Shown here piece by piece: positions 24,174 to 37,127 of a DNA stretch of 64,000 nucleotides. The position numbers and the translations under genes are program-made. Origin of the DNA: Archivesica marissinica (taxonomy: Eukaryota; Mollusca; Bivalvia; Venerida; Vesicomyidae); contig CM026404.1 of NCBI GenBank assembly GCA_014843695.1, positions 4,773,840 through 4,837,839 on the forward strand, read 5' to 3'. Numbering within the stretch: the first letter of the stretch is position 1; the number at the start of each line of letters is the position of its first letter. The notes below the pieces were generated by a model. It was not told the origin of the DNA and did not search any database. It was given only the letters and a program-made list of their open reading frames with translations.

Positions 24174-25173
24174 NNNNNNNNNNNNNNNNNNNNNNNNNNN
24201 NNNNNNNNNNNNNNNNNNNNNNNNNNNNNNNNNNNNNNNNNNNNNNNNNNNNNNNNNNNNNNNNNNNNNNNNNNNNNNNNNNNNNNNNNNNNNNNNNNNN
24301 NNNNNNNNNNNNNNNNNNNNNNNNNNNNNNNNNNNNNNNNNNNNNNNNNNNNNNNNNNNNNNNNNNNNNNNNNNNNNNNNNNNNNNNNNNNNNNNNNNNN
24401 NNNNNNNNNNNNNNNNNNNNNNNNNNNNNNNNNNNNNNNNNNNNNNNNNNNNNNNNNNNNNNNNNNNNNNNNNNNNNNNNNNNNNNNNNNNNNNNNNNNN
24501 NNNNNNNNNNNNNNNNNNNNNNNNNNNNNNNNNNNNNNNNNNNNNNNNNNNNNNNNNNNNNNNNNNNNNNNNNNNNNNNNNNNNNNNNNNNNNNNNNNNN
24601 NNNNNNNNNNNNNNNNNNNNNNNNNNNNNNNNNNNNNNNNNNNNNNNNNNNNNNNNNNNNNNNNNNNNNNNNNNNNNNNNNNNNNNNNNNNNNNNNNNNN
24701 NNNNNNNNNNNNNNNNNNNNNNNNNNNNNNNNNNNNNNNNNNNNNNNNNNNNNNNNNNNNNNNNNNNNNNNNNNNNNNNNNNNNNNNNNNNNNNNNNNNN
24801 NNNNNNNNNNNNNNNNNNNNNNNNNNNNNNNNNNNNNNNNNNNNNNNNNNNNNNNNNNNNNNNNNNNNNNNNNNNNNNNNNNNNNNNNNNNNNNNNNNNN
24901 NNNNNNNNNNNNNNNNNNNNNNNNNNNNNNNNNNNNNNNNNNNNNNNNNNNNNNNNNNNNNNNNNNNNNNNNNNNNNNNNNNNNNNNNNNNNNNNNNNNN
25001 NNNNNNNNNNNNNNNNNNNNNNNNNNNNNNNNNNNNNNNNNNNNNNNNNNNNNNNNNNNNNNNNNNNNNNNNNNNNNNNNNNNNNNNNNNNNNNNNNNNN
25101 NNNNNNNNNNNNNNNNNNNNNNNNNNNNNNNNNNNNNNNNNNNNNNNNNNNNNNNNNNNNNNNNNNNNNNNNN
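24174..25173. other. Assembly gap (1000 N)
   Basis: Exactly 1000 N, a conventional placeholder length, so the true gap size may differ. The left side is a SINE relic and the right side is already inside the 52-bp array, so the array boundary is missing. The two long frames crossing it are artefacts. Confidence 0.99.
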
Positions 25174-28100
25174 ATGAGTGACCTTTGTTCCCTCACTGGC
25201 AGTGCCTGCGAACGGACCTCAATGTATGAGTGACCTTTGTTCCTCACTGACAGTGCCTGCGAACGGACATCAATGTATGAGTGACCTTTGTTCCCTCACT
25301 GACAGTGCCTGCGAGCGGACATCAATGTATGAGTGACCTTTGTTACCTCACTGACAGTGCCTGCGAGCGGACATCAATGTATGAGTGACCTTTGTTCCCT
25401 CACTGACAGTGCTTGCGAGCGGACATCAATGTATGAGTGATCTTTGTTCCTTCACTGGCAGTGCCTGCGAGCGGACCTCAATGTATGAGTGACCTTTGTT
25501 CCTTCACTGACAGTGCCTGCGAACGGACATCAATGTATGAGTGACCTTTGTTCCCTCACTGACAGTGCCTGAGAGCGGACATCAATGTATGAGTGACCAG
25601 TGTTGCCTCGGTGACAGTGCCTGCGAGCGGACCACAATGTATGAGTGACCTTTGTTTCCTCACTGACAGTACCTGCGAGCGGACCTCAATGTATGAGTGA
25701 CCTTTGTTCCTTCATTGACAGTGTCTGCGAGCGGACCTCAATGTATGAGTGACCTTTGTTCCCTAACTGACAGTGCCTGCGAACGGACATCAATGTATGA
25801 GTGACATTTGTTCCCTCAATGACAGTGCTTGCAAGCGGACCTCAATGTATGAGTGACCTTTGTTCCTTCACTGGCAGTGCCTGCGAGCGGACATCAATGT
25901 ATGAGTGACCTTTGTTCCCTCACTGACAGTGCCTGCGAGCGGACATCAATGTATGAGTGACCTTTGTTCCCTCACTGACAGTGCCTGCGAGCGGACCTCA
26001 ATGTATCAGTGACCTTTGTTGTCTCGGTGACAGTGCCTGCGAGCGGACGTCAATGTATGAGTGACCTTTGTTCCCTCACTGGCAGTGCCTGCGAGCGGAC
26101 CTCAATGTATGAGTGACCTTTGTTCCATCACTGACAGTGCCTGCGAACTGACATCAATGTATGAGTGACCTTTGTTCCCTCACTGACAGTGCCTGAGAGC
26201 GGACATCAATGTATGAGTGACCTTTGTTCCCTCACTGACAGTGCCTGCGAACGGACATCAATGTTGAGTGACATTTGTTCTCTCACTGGCAGTGCTGCGA
26301 GCGGACCTCAATGTATGAGTGACCTTTGTTCCCTCACTGGCAGTGCCTGCGAGCGGACCTCAATGTATGAGTGACCTTTGTTCCTCACTGACAGTGCCTG
26401 CGAGCGGACATCAATGTATGAGTGACCTTTGTTCCCTCACTGACAGTGCCTGCGAGCGGACATCAATGTATGAGTGACCTTTGTTCCTCACTGACAGTGC
26501 CTGCGAGCGGACATCAATGTATGAGTGACCTTTGTTCCCTCACTGACAGTGCCTGCGAGCGGACATCAATGTATGAGTGACCTTTGTTCCCTCACTGACA
26601 GTGCCTGAGAGCGGACATCAATGTATGAGTGACCAGTGTTGCCTCGGTGACAGTGCCTGCGAGCGGACCACAATGTATGAGTGACCTTTGTTTCCTCACT
26701 GACAGTGCCTGCGAGCGGACCTCAATGTATGAGTGACCTTTGTTCCCTCACTGACAGTGCCTGCGAGCGGACCTCAATGTATGAGTGACCTTTGTTCCCT
26801 CACTGACAGTGCCTGCGAACGGACATCAATGTATGAGTGACATTTGTTCCCTCAATGACAGTGCTTGCAAGCGGACCTCAATGTATGAGTGACCTTTGTT
26901 CCTTCACTGGCAGTGCCTGCGAGCGGACATCAATGTATGAGTGACCTTTGTTCCCTCACTGACAGTGCCTGCGAGCGGACATCAATGTATGAGTGACCTT
27001 TGTTCCCTCACTGACAGTGCCTGCGAGCGGACCTCAATGTATGAGTGACCTTTGTTGTCTCGGTGACAGTGCCTGCGAGCGGACGTCAATGTATGAGTGA
27101 CCTTTGTTCCCTCACTGGCAGTGCCTGCGAGCGGACCTCAATGTATGAGTGACCTTTGTTCCCTCACTGACAGTGCCTGCGAACTGACATCAATGTATGA
27201 GTGACCTTTGTTCCCTCACTGACAGTGCCTGAGAGCGGACATCAATGTATGAGTGACCTTTGTTCCTTCACTGACAGTGCCTGCGAACGGACATCAATGT
27301 ATGAGTGACATTTGTTCCCACTGACAGTGCCTGCGAGCGGACCTCAATGTATGAGTGACCTTTGTTCCCTCACTGCAGTGCCTGCGAGCGGACCTCAATG
27401 TATGAGTGACCTTTGTTCCTCACTGACAGTGCCTGCGAACGGACATCAATGTATGAGTGACTTTGTTCCCTCACTGACAGTGCCTGCGAGCGGACATCAA
27501 TGTATGAGTGACCTTTGTTCCCTCACTGACAGTGCCTGCGAGCGGACATCAATGTATGAGTGACCTTTGTTCCCTCACTGACAGTGCCTGCGAGCGGACA
27601 TCAATGTATGAGTGACCTTTGTTCCCTCAATGACAGTGCTTGCGAGCGGACATCAATGTATGAGTGACCTTTGTTCCTTCACTGGCAGTGCCTGCGAGCG
27701 GACCTCAATGTATGAGTGACCTTTGTTCCCTCACTGACAGTGCCTGCGAGCGGACATCAATGTATGAGTGACCTTTGTTCCCTCACTGACAGTGCCTGCG
27801 AGCGGACCTCAATGTATTAGTGACCTTTGATCCCTCACTGACAGTGCCTGAGAGCGGACATCAATGTATGAGTGACCAGTGTTGCCTCGGTGACAGTGCC
27901 TGCGAGCGGACCACAATGTATGAGTGACCTTAGTTTCCTCACTGACAGTACCTGCGAGCGGACCACAATGTATGAGTGACCTTTGTTCCCTCACTGATAG
28001 TGCCTGCGAGCGGACCTCAATGTATGAGTGACCTTTGTTCCCTCACTCACAGTGCCTGCGAGCGGACCTCAATGTATTAGTGACCTTTGATCCCTCACTG

Positions 28101-31100
28101 ACAGTGCCTGAGAGCGGACCTCAATGTATTAGTGACCTTTGATCCCTCACTGACAGTGCCTGAGAGCGGACATCAATGTATGAGTGACCAGTGTTGCCTC
28201 GGTTACAGTGCCTGCGAGCGGACCACAATGTATGAGTGACCTTTTTCCCCTCACTGACAGTGCCTGCGAGCGGACCACAATGTATGAGTGACCTTTGTTC
28301 CCTCACTGACAGTGTCTGCGAGCTGACCTCAATGTATGAGTGACTTTTGTTCCCTCACTGACAGTACCTGTGAGCGGACATCAATGTATGAGTGACCTTA
28401 GTTCCCTCACTGACAGTGCCTGCGAGCGGACATCAATGTATGAGTGACCTTTGTTCCCTCACTGACAGTGCCTGAGAGCGGACCTCAATGTATCAGTGAC
28501 CTTTGTTGTCTCGGTGACAGTGCCTGCGAGCGGACGTCAATGTATGAGTGACCTTTGTTCCCTCACTGGCAGTGCCTGCGAGCGGACACCAATGTATGAG
28601 TGACCTTTGTTCCCTCACTGGCAGTGCCTGCGAGCGAACCTCAATGTATGAGTGACCTTTGTTCCATCACTGACAGTGCCTGCGAACTGACATCAATGTA
28701 TGAGTGACCTTTGTTCCCTCACTGACAGTGCCTGAGAGCGGACATCAATGTATGAGTGACCTTTGTTCCTTCACTGACAGTGCCTGCGAACGGACATCAA
28801 TGTATGAGTGACATTTGTTCTCTCACTGGCAGTGCCTGCGAGCGGACCTCAATGTATGAGTAACCTTTGTTCCCTCACTGGCAGTGCCTGCGAACGGACC
28901 TCAATGTATGAGTGACCTTTGATTCCTCACTGACAGTGCCTGCGAACGGACATCAATGTATGAGTGGCATTTGTTCTCTCACTGACAGTGCCTGCGAGCG
29001 GACATCAATGTATGAGTGACCTTTGTTCCCTCACTGACAGTGCCTGCGAGCGGACATCAATGTATGAGTGACCTTTGTTCCCTCACTGACAGTGCTTGCG
29101 AGCGGACATCAATGTATGAGTGATCTTTGTTCCTTCACTGGCAGTGCCTGCGAGCGGACCTCAATGTATGAGTGACCTTTGTTCCTTCACTGACAGTGCC
29201 TGCGAGCGGACATCAATGTATGAGTGACCTTTGTTCCCTCACTGACAGTGCCTGCGAGCGGACATCAATGTATGAGTGACCTTTGTTCCCTCACTGACAG
29301 TGCCTGCGAGCGGACATCAATGTATGAGTGACCTTTGTTCCCTCACTGACAGTGCCTGCGAGCGGACCTCAATGTATGAGTGACCTTTGTTTCCTCACTG
29401 ACAGTGCCTGCGAGCGGACCTCAATGTATGAGTGACCTTTGTTCCCTCACTGACAGTGCCTGCGAGCGGACCTCAATGTATGAGTGACCTTTGTTCCCTC
29501 ACTGACAGTGCCTGCGAGCGGACCTCAATGTATGAGTGACCTTTGTTCCCTCACTGACAGTGCCTGGAGCGGACCTCAATGTATTAGTGACCTTTGATCC
29601 CTCACTGACAGTGCCTGAGAGCGGACATCAATGTATGAGTGACCAGTGTTGCCTCGGTTACAGTGCCTGCGAGCGGACCACAATGTATGAGTGACCTTTT
29701 TTCCCTCACTGACAGTGCCTGCGAGCGGACCACAATGTATGAGTGACCTTTGTTCCCTCACTGACAGTGTCTGCGAGCTGACCTCAATGTATGAGTGACT
29801 TTTGTTCCCTCACTGACAGTACCTGTGAGCGGACATCAATGTATGAGTGACCTTAGTTCCCTCACTGACAGTGCCTGCGAGCGGACATCAATGTATGAGT
29901 GACCTTTGTTCCCTCACTGACAGTGCCTGCGAGCGGACCTCAATGTATCAGTGACCTTTGTTGTCTCGGTGACAGTGCCTGCGAGCGGACGTCAATGTAT
30001 GAGTGACCTTTGTTCCCTCACTGGCAGTGCCTGCGAGCGGACACCAATGTATGAGTGACCTTTGTTCCCTCACTGACAGTACCTGTGAGCGGACATCAAT
30101 GTATGAGTGACCTTTGTTGCCTCGGTGACAGTGCCTGCGAGCGGACGTCAATGTATGAGTGACCTTTGTTCCCTCACTGACAGTGCCTGCGAACGGACAT
30201 CAATGTATGAGTGACCTTTGTTCCATCACTGACAGTGCCTGCGAACTGACATCAATGTATGAGTGACCTTTGTTCCCTCACTGACAGTGCCTGAGAGCGG
30301 ACATCAATGTATGAGTGACCTTTGTTCCCTCACTGACAGTGCCTGCGAACGGACATCAATGTATGAGTGACATTTGTTCTCTCACTGGCAGTGCCTGCGA
30401 GCGGACCTCAATGTATGAGTAACCTTTGTTCCCTCACTGGCAGTGCCTGCGAGCGGACCTCAATGTATGAGTGACCTTTGTTCCCTCACTGACAGTGCCT
30501 GCGAACGGACATCAATGTATGAGTGACCTTTGTTCCCTCACTGACAGTGCCTGCGAGCGGACATCAATGTATGAGTGACCTTTGTTCCCTCACTGACAGT
30601 GCCTGCGAGCGGACATCAATGTATGAGTGACCTTTGTTCCCTCACTGACAGTGCCTGCGAGCGGACATCAATGTATGAGTGACCTTTGTTCCCTCACTGA
30701 CAGTGCCTGCGAACGGACATCAATGTATGAGTGACCTTTGTTCCCTCACTGACAGTGCCTGCGAGCGGACATCAATGTATGAGTGACCTTTGTTCCCTCA
30801 CTGACAGTGCCTGAGAGCGGACATCAATGTATGAGTGACCTTTGTTCCCTCACTGACAGTGCCTGCGAGCGGACATCAATGTATGAGTGACCTTTGTTCC
30901 CTCACTGACAGTGCCTGCGAGCGGACATCAATGTATGAGTGACCTTTGTTCCCTCACTGACAGTGCCTGCGAGCGGACATCAATGTATGAGTGACTTTGT
31001 TCCCTCACTGACAGTGCCTGCGAGCGGACATCAATGTATGAGTGACCTTTGTTCCCTCACTGACAGTGCCTGCGAGCGGACATCAATGTATGAGTGACCT

Positions 31101-34100
31101 TTGTTCCCTCACTGACAGTGCCTGCGAGCGGACATCAATGTATGAGTGACCTTTGTTCCCTCACTGACAGTGCCTGCGAGCGGACATCAATGTATGAGTG
31201 ACCTTTGTTCCCTCACTGACAGTGCCTGCGAGCGGACCTCAATGTATGAGTGACCTTTGTTCCCTCACTGACAGTGCCTGCGAGCGGACCTCAATGTATG
31301 AGTGACCTTTGTTCCCTCACTGACAGTGCCTGCGAACTGACATCAATGTATGAGTGACCTTTGTTCCCTCACTGACAGTGCCTGAGAGCGGACATCAATG
31401 TATGAGTGACCTTTGTTCCCTCACTGACAGTGCCTGCGAACGGACATCAATGTATGAGTGACATTTGTTCCCTCACTGACAGTGCCTGCGAGCGGACCTC
31501 AATGTATGAGTGACCTTTGTTCCCTCACTGACAGTGCCTGCGAGCGGACCTCAATGTATGAGTGACCTTGTTCCATCACTGACAGTGCCTGCGAACTGAC
31601 ATCAATGTATGAGTGACCTTTGTTCCCTCACTGACAGTGCCTGAGAGCGGATCAATGTATGAGTGACCTTTGTTCCCTCACTGACAGTGCCTGCGAGCGG
31701 ACATCAATGTATGAGTGACCTTTGTTCCCTCACTGACAGTGCCTGCGAGCGGACCTCAATGTATGAGTGACATTTGTTCCCTCACTGACAGTGCCTGAGA
31801 GCGGACCTCAATGTATGAGTGACCTTTGTTCCATCACTGACAGTGCCTGCGAACTGACATCAATGTATGAGTGACCTTTGTTCCCTCACTGACAGTGCCT
31901 GAGAGCGGACATCAATGTATGAGTGACCTTTGTTCCCTCACTGACAGTGCCTGCGAGCGGACCTCAATGTATGAGTGACCTTTGTTCCCTCACTGGCAGT
32001 GCCTGCGAGCGGACACCAATGTATGAGTGACCTTTGTTCCCTCACTGACAGTGCCTGCGAGCGGACCTCAATGTATGAGTGACCTTTGTTCCCTCACTGA
32101 CAGTGCCTGCGAGCGGACATCAATGTATGAGTGACCTTTGTTCCTCACTGACAGTGCCTGCGAACGGACATCAATGTATGAGTGACCTTTTTCCCTCACT
32201 GACAGTGCCTGCGAGCGGACCTCAATGTATGAGTGACCTTTGTTCCCTCACTGGCAGTGCCTGCGAGCGGACCTCAATGTATGAGTGACCTTTGTTCCCT
32301 CACTGACAGTGCCTGCGAACGGACATCAATGTATGAGTGACATTTGTTCTCTCACTGGCAGTGCCTGCGAGCGGACATCAATGTATGAGTGACCTTTGTT
32401 CCCTCACTGACAGTGCGTGAGAGAAGACATCAATGTATGAGTGACCTTTGTTCCCTCACTGACAGTGCCTGCGAGCGGACATCAATGTATGAGTGACCTT
32501 TGTTCCCTCACTGACAGTGCCTGCGAGTGGACATCAATGTATGAGTGACCTTTGTTCCCTCAATGACAGTGCTTGCGAGCGGACCTCAATGTATGAGTGA
32601 CCTTTGTTCCATAACTGACAGTGCCTATGAACTGACATCAATGTATGCGTGACTTTGTTCCCTCACTGACAGTGCCTGCGAACGGACATCAATGTATGAG
32701 TGACATTTGTTCCCTCACTGACAGTGCCTGAGAGCGGACCTCAATGTATGAGTGAAAGTTGTTCCCTCACTGACAGTGCCTGAGAGCGTACCTCAATGTA
32801 TGAGTGACCTTTGTTCCATCACTGACAGTGCCTGCGAACTGAAATCAATGTATGAGTGACCTTTGTTCCCTCACTGACAGTGCCTGAGAGCGGATATCAA
32901 TGTATGAGTGACCTTTGTTCCCTCACTGGCAGTGCCTGCGAGCGGACATCAATGTATGAGTGACCTTTGTTCCCTCACTGACAGTGCATGCGAGCGGACC
33001 TCAATGTATGAGTGAAATTTGTTCCCTCACTGACAGTGCCTGAGAGCGGACCTCAATGTATGAGTGACCTTTGTTCCATCACTGACAGTGCCTGCGAACT
33101 GACATCAATGTATTAGTGACATTTGTTCCCTCACTGACAGTGCCTGAGAACGGACATCAATGTATGAGTGACCTTTGTTCCATCACTGACAGTGCCTGCG
33201 AACTGACATCAATGTATGAGTGACCTTTGTTCCCTCACTGACAGTGCCTGAGAGCGGATATCAATGTATGAGTGACCTTTGTTCCCTCACTGGCAGTGCC
33301 TGCGAGTAGACCACAATGTATGAGTGACCTTTTTTCCCTCACTGACAGTGCCTGCGAGCGGACCACAATGTATGAGTGACCTTTGTTCCCTCACTGACAG
33401 TGCCTGCGAACGGACACCAATATATGAGTGACCTTTGTTCCCTCACTGACAGTGCCTGCGAGCGGACCTCAATGTATGAGTGACCTTTGTTCCCTCACCG
33501 ACAGTGCCTGCGAGCGGACCTCAATGTATTAGTGACCGTTGTTCCCTCACTGACACTGCCTTAGAGCGGAAATCAATGTATGAGTGACCTTTGTTCCCTC
33601 ACAGACAGTGCCTGTGAACGGACATCAATGTATGAGTGACCTTTGTTCCCTCAATGACAGTACTTGCGAGCGGACCTCAATGTATGAGTGACCTTTGTTC
33701 CATCACTGACAGTGCCTGTGAACTGACATCAATGTATGCGTGACCTTTGTTCCCTCACTGACAGTGCCTGCGAACGGACATCAATGTATGAGTGACCTTT
33801 GTTCCCTCACTGACAGTGCCTGAGAGCGGACCTCAATGTATGAGTGAAAGTTGTTCCCTCACTGGCAGTGCCTGAGAGCGGACCTCAATGTATGAGTGAC
33901 ATTTGTTCCATCACTGACAGTGCCTGCGAACTGAAATCAATGTATGAGTGACCTTTGTTCCCTCACTGACAGTGCCTGAGAGCGGATATCAATGTATGAG
34001 TGACCTTTGTTCCCTCACTGGCAGTGCCTGCGAGCGGACATCAATGTATGAGTGACCTTTGTTCCCTCACTGACAGTGCATGCGAGCGGACCTCAATGTA

Positions 34101-34860
34101 TGAGTGAAATTTGTTCCCTCACTGACAGTGCCTGAGAGCGGACCTCAATGTATGAGTGACCTTTGTTCCATCACTGACAGTGCCTGCGAACTGACATCAA
34201 TGTATGAGTGACCTTTGTTCCCTCACTGACAGTGCCTGAGAACGGACATCAATGTATGAGTGACCTTTGTTCCCTCACTGACAGTGCCTGCGAACGGACA
34301 TCAATGTATGAGTGACATTTGTTCTCTCACTGGCAGTGCCTGCGAGCGGACCTCAATGTATGAGTAACCATTTTTCCCTCACTGGCAGTGCCTGCGAGCG
34401 GACCTCAATGTATGAGTGACCTTTGTTCCCTCACTGGCAGTGCCTGCGAGCGGACCTCAATGTATGAGTGACCTTTGTTCCTTCACTGACAGTGCCTGCG
34501 AACGGACACCAATATATGAGTGACCTTTGTTCCCTCACTGACAGTGCCTGCGAGCGGACCTCAATGTATGAGTGACCTTTGTTCCCTCACCGACAGTGCC
34601 TGCGAGCGGACCTCAATGTATTAGTGACCTTTGTTCCCTCACTGACAGTGCCTGAGAGCGGAAATCAATGTATGAGTGACCTTTGTTCCCTCACTGACAG
34701 TGCCTGCGAACGGACATCAATGTATGAGTGACCTTTGTTCCCTCACTGACAGTGCCTGCGAGCGGACATCAATGTATGAGTGACCTTTGTTCCATCAATG
34801 ACAGTGCTTGCGAGCGGACCTCAATGTATGAGTGACCTTTGTTCCCTCACTGGCAGTGTC
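25174..34860. repeat. 52-bp satellite-like array, about 185 copies visible
   Basis: The unit begins atgagtgacctttgttccct, continues cactgacagtgcctgcgagc and ends ggacatcaatgt. Marked variants recur in blocks: a ccagtgttgcctcgg unit near 25595, 26630, 27870, 28190 and 29640, and a ttgttgtctcgg unit near 26010, 27050, 28500 and 29950. The spacings are near 1040 and 1455 bp, so blocks of about 20 and 28 units were duplicated. Short open frames are repeat artefacts. Confidence 0.96.
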
Positions 34861-35640
34861 TGAGGGCGGACACACCTATATACAGAATCAAATCTCAATG
34901 TATCAGCGACCTTTGTTCCCTCATTGACAGTATCTGAGGGCGGACACACATATATACAGAATCAAATCTCAATGTATCAGTGACCCGTGTTCCCTCACTG
35001 ACATTGTCTGAGGGCGGACACACCAATATACAGAATCAAATCTCAATGTATCAGTGACCTTTGTTCCCTCACTGACAGTGTCTGAGGGCGGACACACATA
35101 TATACAGAATCAAATCTCAATGTATCAGTGACTCTTGTTCCCTCACTGACATTGTCTGATGGCGGACGCACCAATATACAGAATCAAATCTCAATGTATC
35201 AGTGACCGTTGTTCCTTTGTTCCCTCACTGACAGTGTTTTGAGGGCTGACACACCTACATACAGAATCATATCTCAATGTATCAGTGACCTTTGTTCCCT
35301 CACTAATAGTGCCTGGGGGCGGACAAACCTGTATAGAGAATCATATCTCAATGTATCAGTGACCGTTGTTCCTTTGTTCCCTCACTGACAGTGTTTTGAG
35401 GGCTGACACACCTACATACAGAATCATATCTCAATGTATCAGTGACCTTTGTTCCTTTGTTCCCTCACTGACAGTGTTTTGAGGGCTGACAAACTTATAT
35501 ACAGAATCAAATCTCAATGTATCAGTGACCTTTGTTCCCTCACTGACAGTGTCTGAGGGCGGACACACCTATATACAGAATCAAATCTCAATGTATCAGT
35601 GACCTGTGTTCCCTCACTGACAGTGCCTGAGGGCGCACAT
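34861..35640. repeat. Diverged edge of the 52-bp array with longer units
   Basis: About ten units of roughly 76-95 bp. Each keeps the caatgtatcagtgacctttg and ttccctcactgacagtgtct core but has an additional acacctatatacagaatcaa segment. Some also contain a repeated gttcctttgttcc. They are more diverged from each other than the 52-bp units, as expected for the old edge of an array. Confidence 0.9.
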
Positions 35641-35975
35641 GCTTATATAAACAAGAAACACAACATCAAAGTGAACACATACTGAATATAAATACCACTA
35701 TGTGGAATAAAGGAGTTGCTAATGTATACAATAGACTCGTCTATATACTGACACCAAATAACCCGGCGCACGCGCCTTAGAGGTAAAATTGATATCCGTT
35801 TAGAAAAAGTATAGGCAAATTTGGTATGTGCGAAATATTGGGTAAATTAGTACAATGTATGTATACTGATGTAATCTAGCAATATGTAATTAAACTTAAG
35901 GTACATAATTGTATATGCTGTTATCTTAAAATTACTTGCACCTATATAACCAGGGATACCAAAGTACGTAATGTG
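35641..35975. other. Stretch with no recognised feature
   Basis: Unique AT-rich DNA between the array edge and the SINE. Confidence 0.4.
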
Positions 35976-35982
35976 TACAGAC

Positions 35983-36272
35983 GGGTCTGTAGTCCAGTGG
36001 TAACACGCTGGACTGGTAATCCAGGGATCGCAGGTTCGATCCCCCGTCTGATCCTAATAAAATTAACAGTCTTTCAGATGGGACGTTAAACCGAGGTCTC
36101 GTGTCGGTGCCTTACACCGTGCACGTAAAAGAACCAGAGGAGACTCTGGAATGGATCTCTGTCTGTATCATGCACTATCCTCCAAAAATCTAAAATGACT
36201 AATCTCTTCAGGAGGCGTCGCTCATATGGGCAACCGGTAGCGACGATAAATAAACGTAAAACACACACTACT
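35983..36272 (+). mobile_element. Thr-like tRNA SINE, complete copy
   Basis: The head has box A tagtccagtgg and box B ggttcgatccc. Its anticodon arm folds as ctgga-ctggtaa-tccag, placing GGT at the anticodon position (Thr-like). The body carries gagactctgg and the tail reads ggcgtcgctcatatgggcaa, then gcgacgataaataaacg and a CA run. A possible imperfect target duplication (tacgtaatgtg / tacttaatgtg) flanks it at 35965-35975 and 36269-36279. The long non-tRNA body argues against a functional tRNA gene. Confidence 0.9.
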
Positions 36273-36274
36273 TA

Positions 36275-36511
36275 ATGTGAGGGGGCTATCCAGCTGACCT
36301 GAATATCGATGGTCATATCCGGGTATCCACCTTGAAACACCGCTCGCCCATATGGTTCGCCGGAGGCGAGGGTCAATAAGCTCAATCATCATAAACCTTG
36401 AAACACTGATCGGAGGGGCGCCTGGGATATTCCTCCGTCAATATTCCACCGCCAATAAAGCTGCAACGGTGTCAAAACCCAAGTGTTTAAACCCAAAGCA
36501 AAAATATACGT
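36275..36511. other. Spacer downstream of the vanin-like exon
   Basis: Contains two accttgaaacac copies (about 36330 and 36394). I looked for the next vanin-family exon on the minus strand here and in 35641-35975 and found none. Confidence 0.4.
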
Positions 36512-36513
36512 AC

Positions 36514-36759
36514 ACGTGAAGCAGATTCTTTTGCTTGTTTGTCAAATATTTCCAAATTTTGTAACATATACTTGACGGCAGTCCTTCTAGAGACAGGTAT
36601 GGATGTTACTGGTGGCAGTATGACATCGTGTTCGTAGACTGCCGCTGTATATGCACCTGTCCCTCGTCCGCATGTCGTAGCAAAGTTCCCTCGCTCGTAG
36701 ACTGCACACACAAGTGTCAACGTCAGCGTCAGTATTCCGAATTCATGTTGCAATTCCAT
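36514..36759 (-). CDS. Candidate first exon of a vanin/biotinidase-like amidohydrolase (partial)
   Basis: The minus-strand frame starts at ATG 36759 and runs 82 codons to a possible donor (CGT then gtacgt at 36513). The N-terminus has a hydrophobic stretch (about residues 8-20, FGILTLTLTLVCAV) that fits a signal peptide. Residues 37-72 read YTAAVYEHDVILPP, then PVSRRTAV and NLEIF. This matches the conserved N-terminus of the vanin (pantetheinase)/biotinidase branch of the nitrilase superfamily, which are secreted or GPI-anchored C-N hydrolases. The catalytic Glu, Lys and Cys lie in later exons that I cannot find. The next sequence in that direction is a SINE and the 10-kb array, so either intron 1 is very long or this is an orphan exon. 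Family match: good. Intact gene: unknown. Confidence 0.72.
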
Positions 36760-36836
36760 TATTGTACTAGTATTTGATATGTTGTTGAAATTATGAAAAT
36801 GGTATTTTATTCCATAATATGTATGTGGATATATGT

Positions 36837-36981
36837 TAACGTTCTCAACATTGACCCGTTAGTGCACACTTGATTACAATAGGCCATGACTCTATCCACT
36901 GACACATGTTAACGTTCTCAACATTGACCTATTAGCGTACACTTGATTACAATAGGTCATGACTCTATCCACTGACACACC
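36837..36981. repeat. Direct duplication, about 65-70 bp x2
   Basis: Two adjacent copies sharing gttaacgttctcaacattga, cacttgattacaatagg and catgactctatccactgaca. They lie immediately upstream of the vanin-like exon. There are few differences between them. Confidence 0.9.
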
Positions 36982-37017
36982 TTCTAATCAGTGTTTATCT
37001 TCCAGCTGTGTGTGTTG

Positions 37018-37112
37018 GTTTAAACATATTTATTCGATAATAATGTACATTGCATATACATTGTATACAAAACGAAAATGGATTAAATCGGAAGCTTAAA
37101 GCTTATTGAGAT
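37018..37112 (-). mobile_element. Short retroelement tail, related to 43189-43264
   Basis: Shares gtttaaacatatttatt at one end and an agctta..gcttat..gattttctcca region at the other with the 76-bp insertion at 43189-43264. This fits a 5'-truncated retroelement tail in antisense. The class is unknown. Confidence 0.5.
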
Positions 37113-37127
37113 TTTCTCCATCTGTGT

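Noticed and set aside
24126..25247. Two long frames of 359 and 373 codons
   Set aside because: They consist almost entirely of unknown residues from the 1000-N gap.
35983..36060. A functional tRNA-Thr gene (also at 54952 and the S1/S3/S4 heads)
   Set aside because: Boxes A and B are good, but each head continues into a conserved 150-200-bp body and tail and is flanked by target duplications, so these are SINEs. GGT is also not the usual eukaryotic Thr anticodon.
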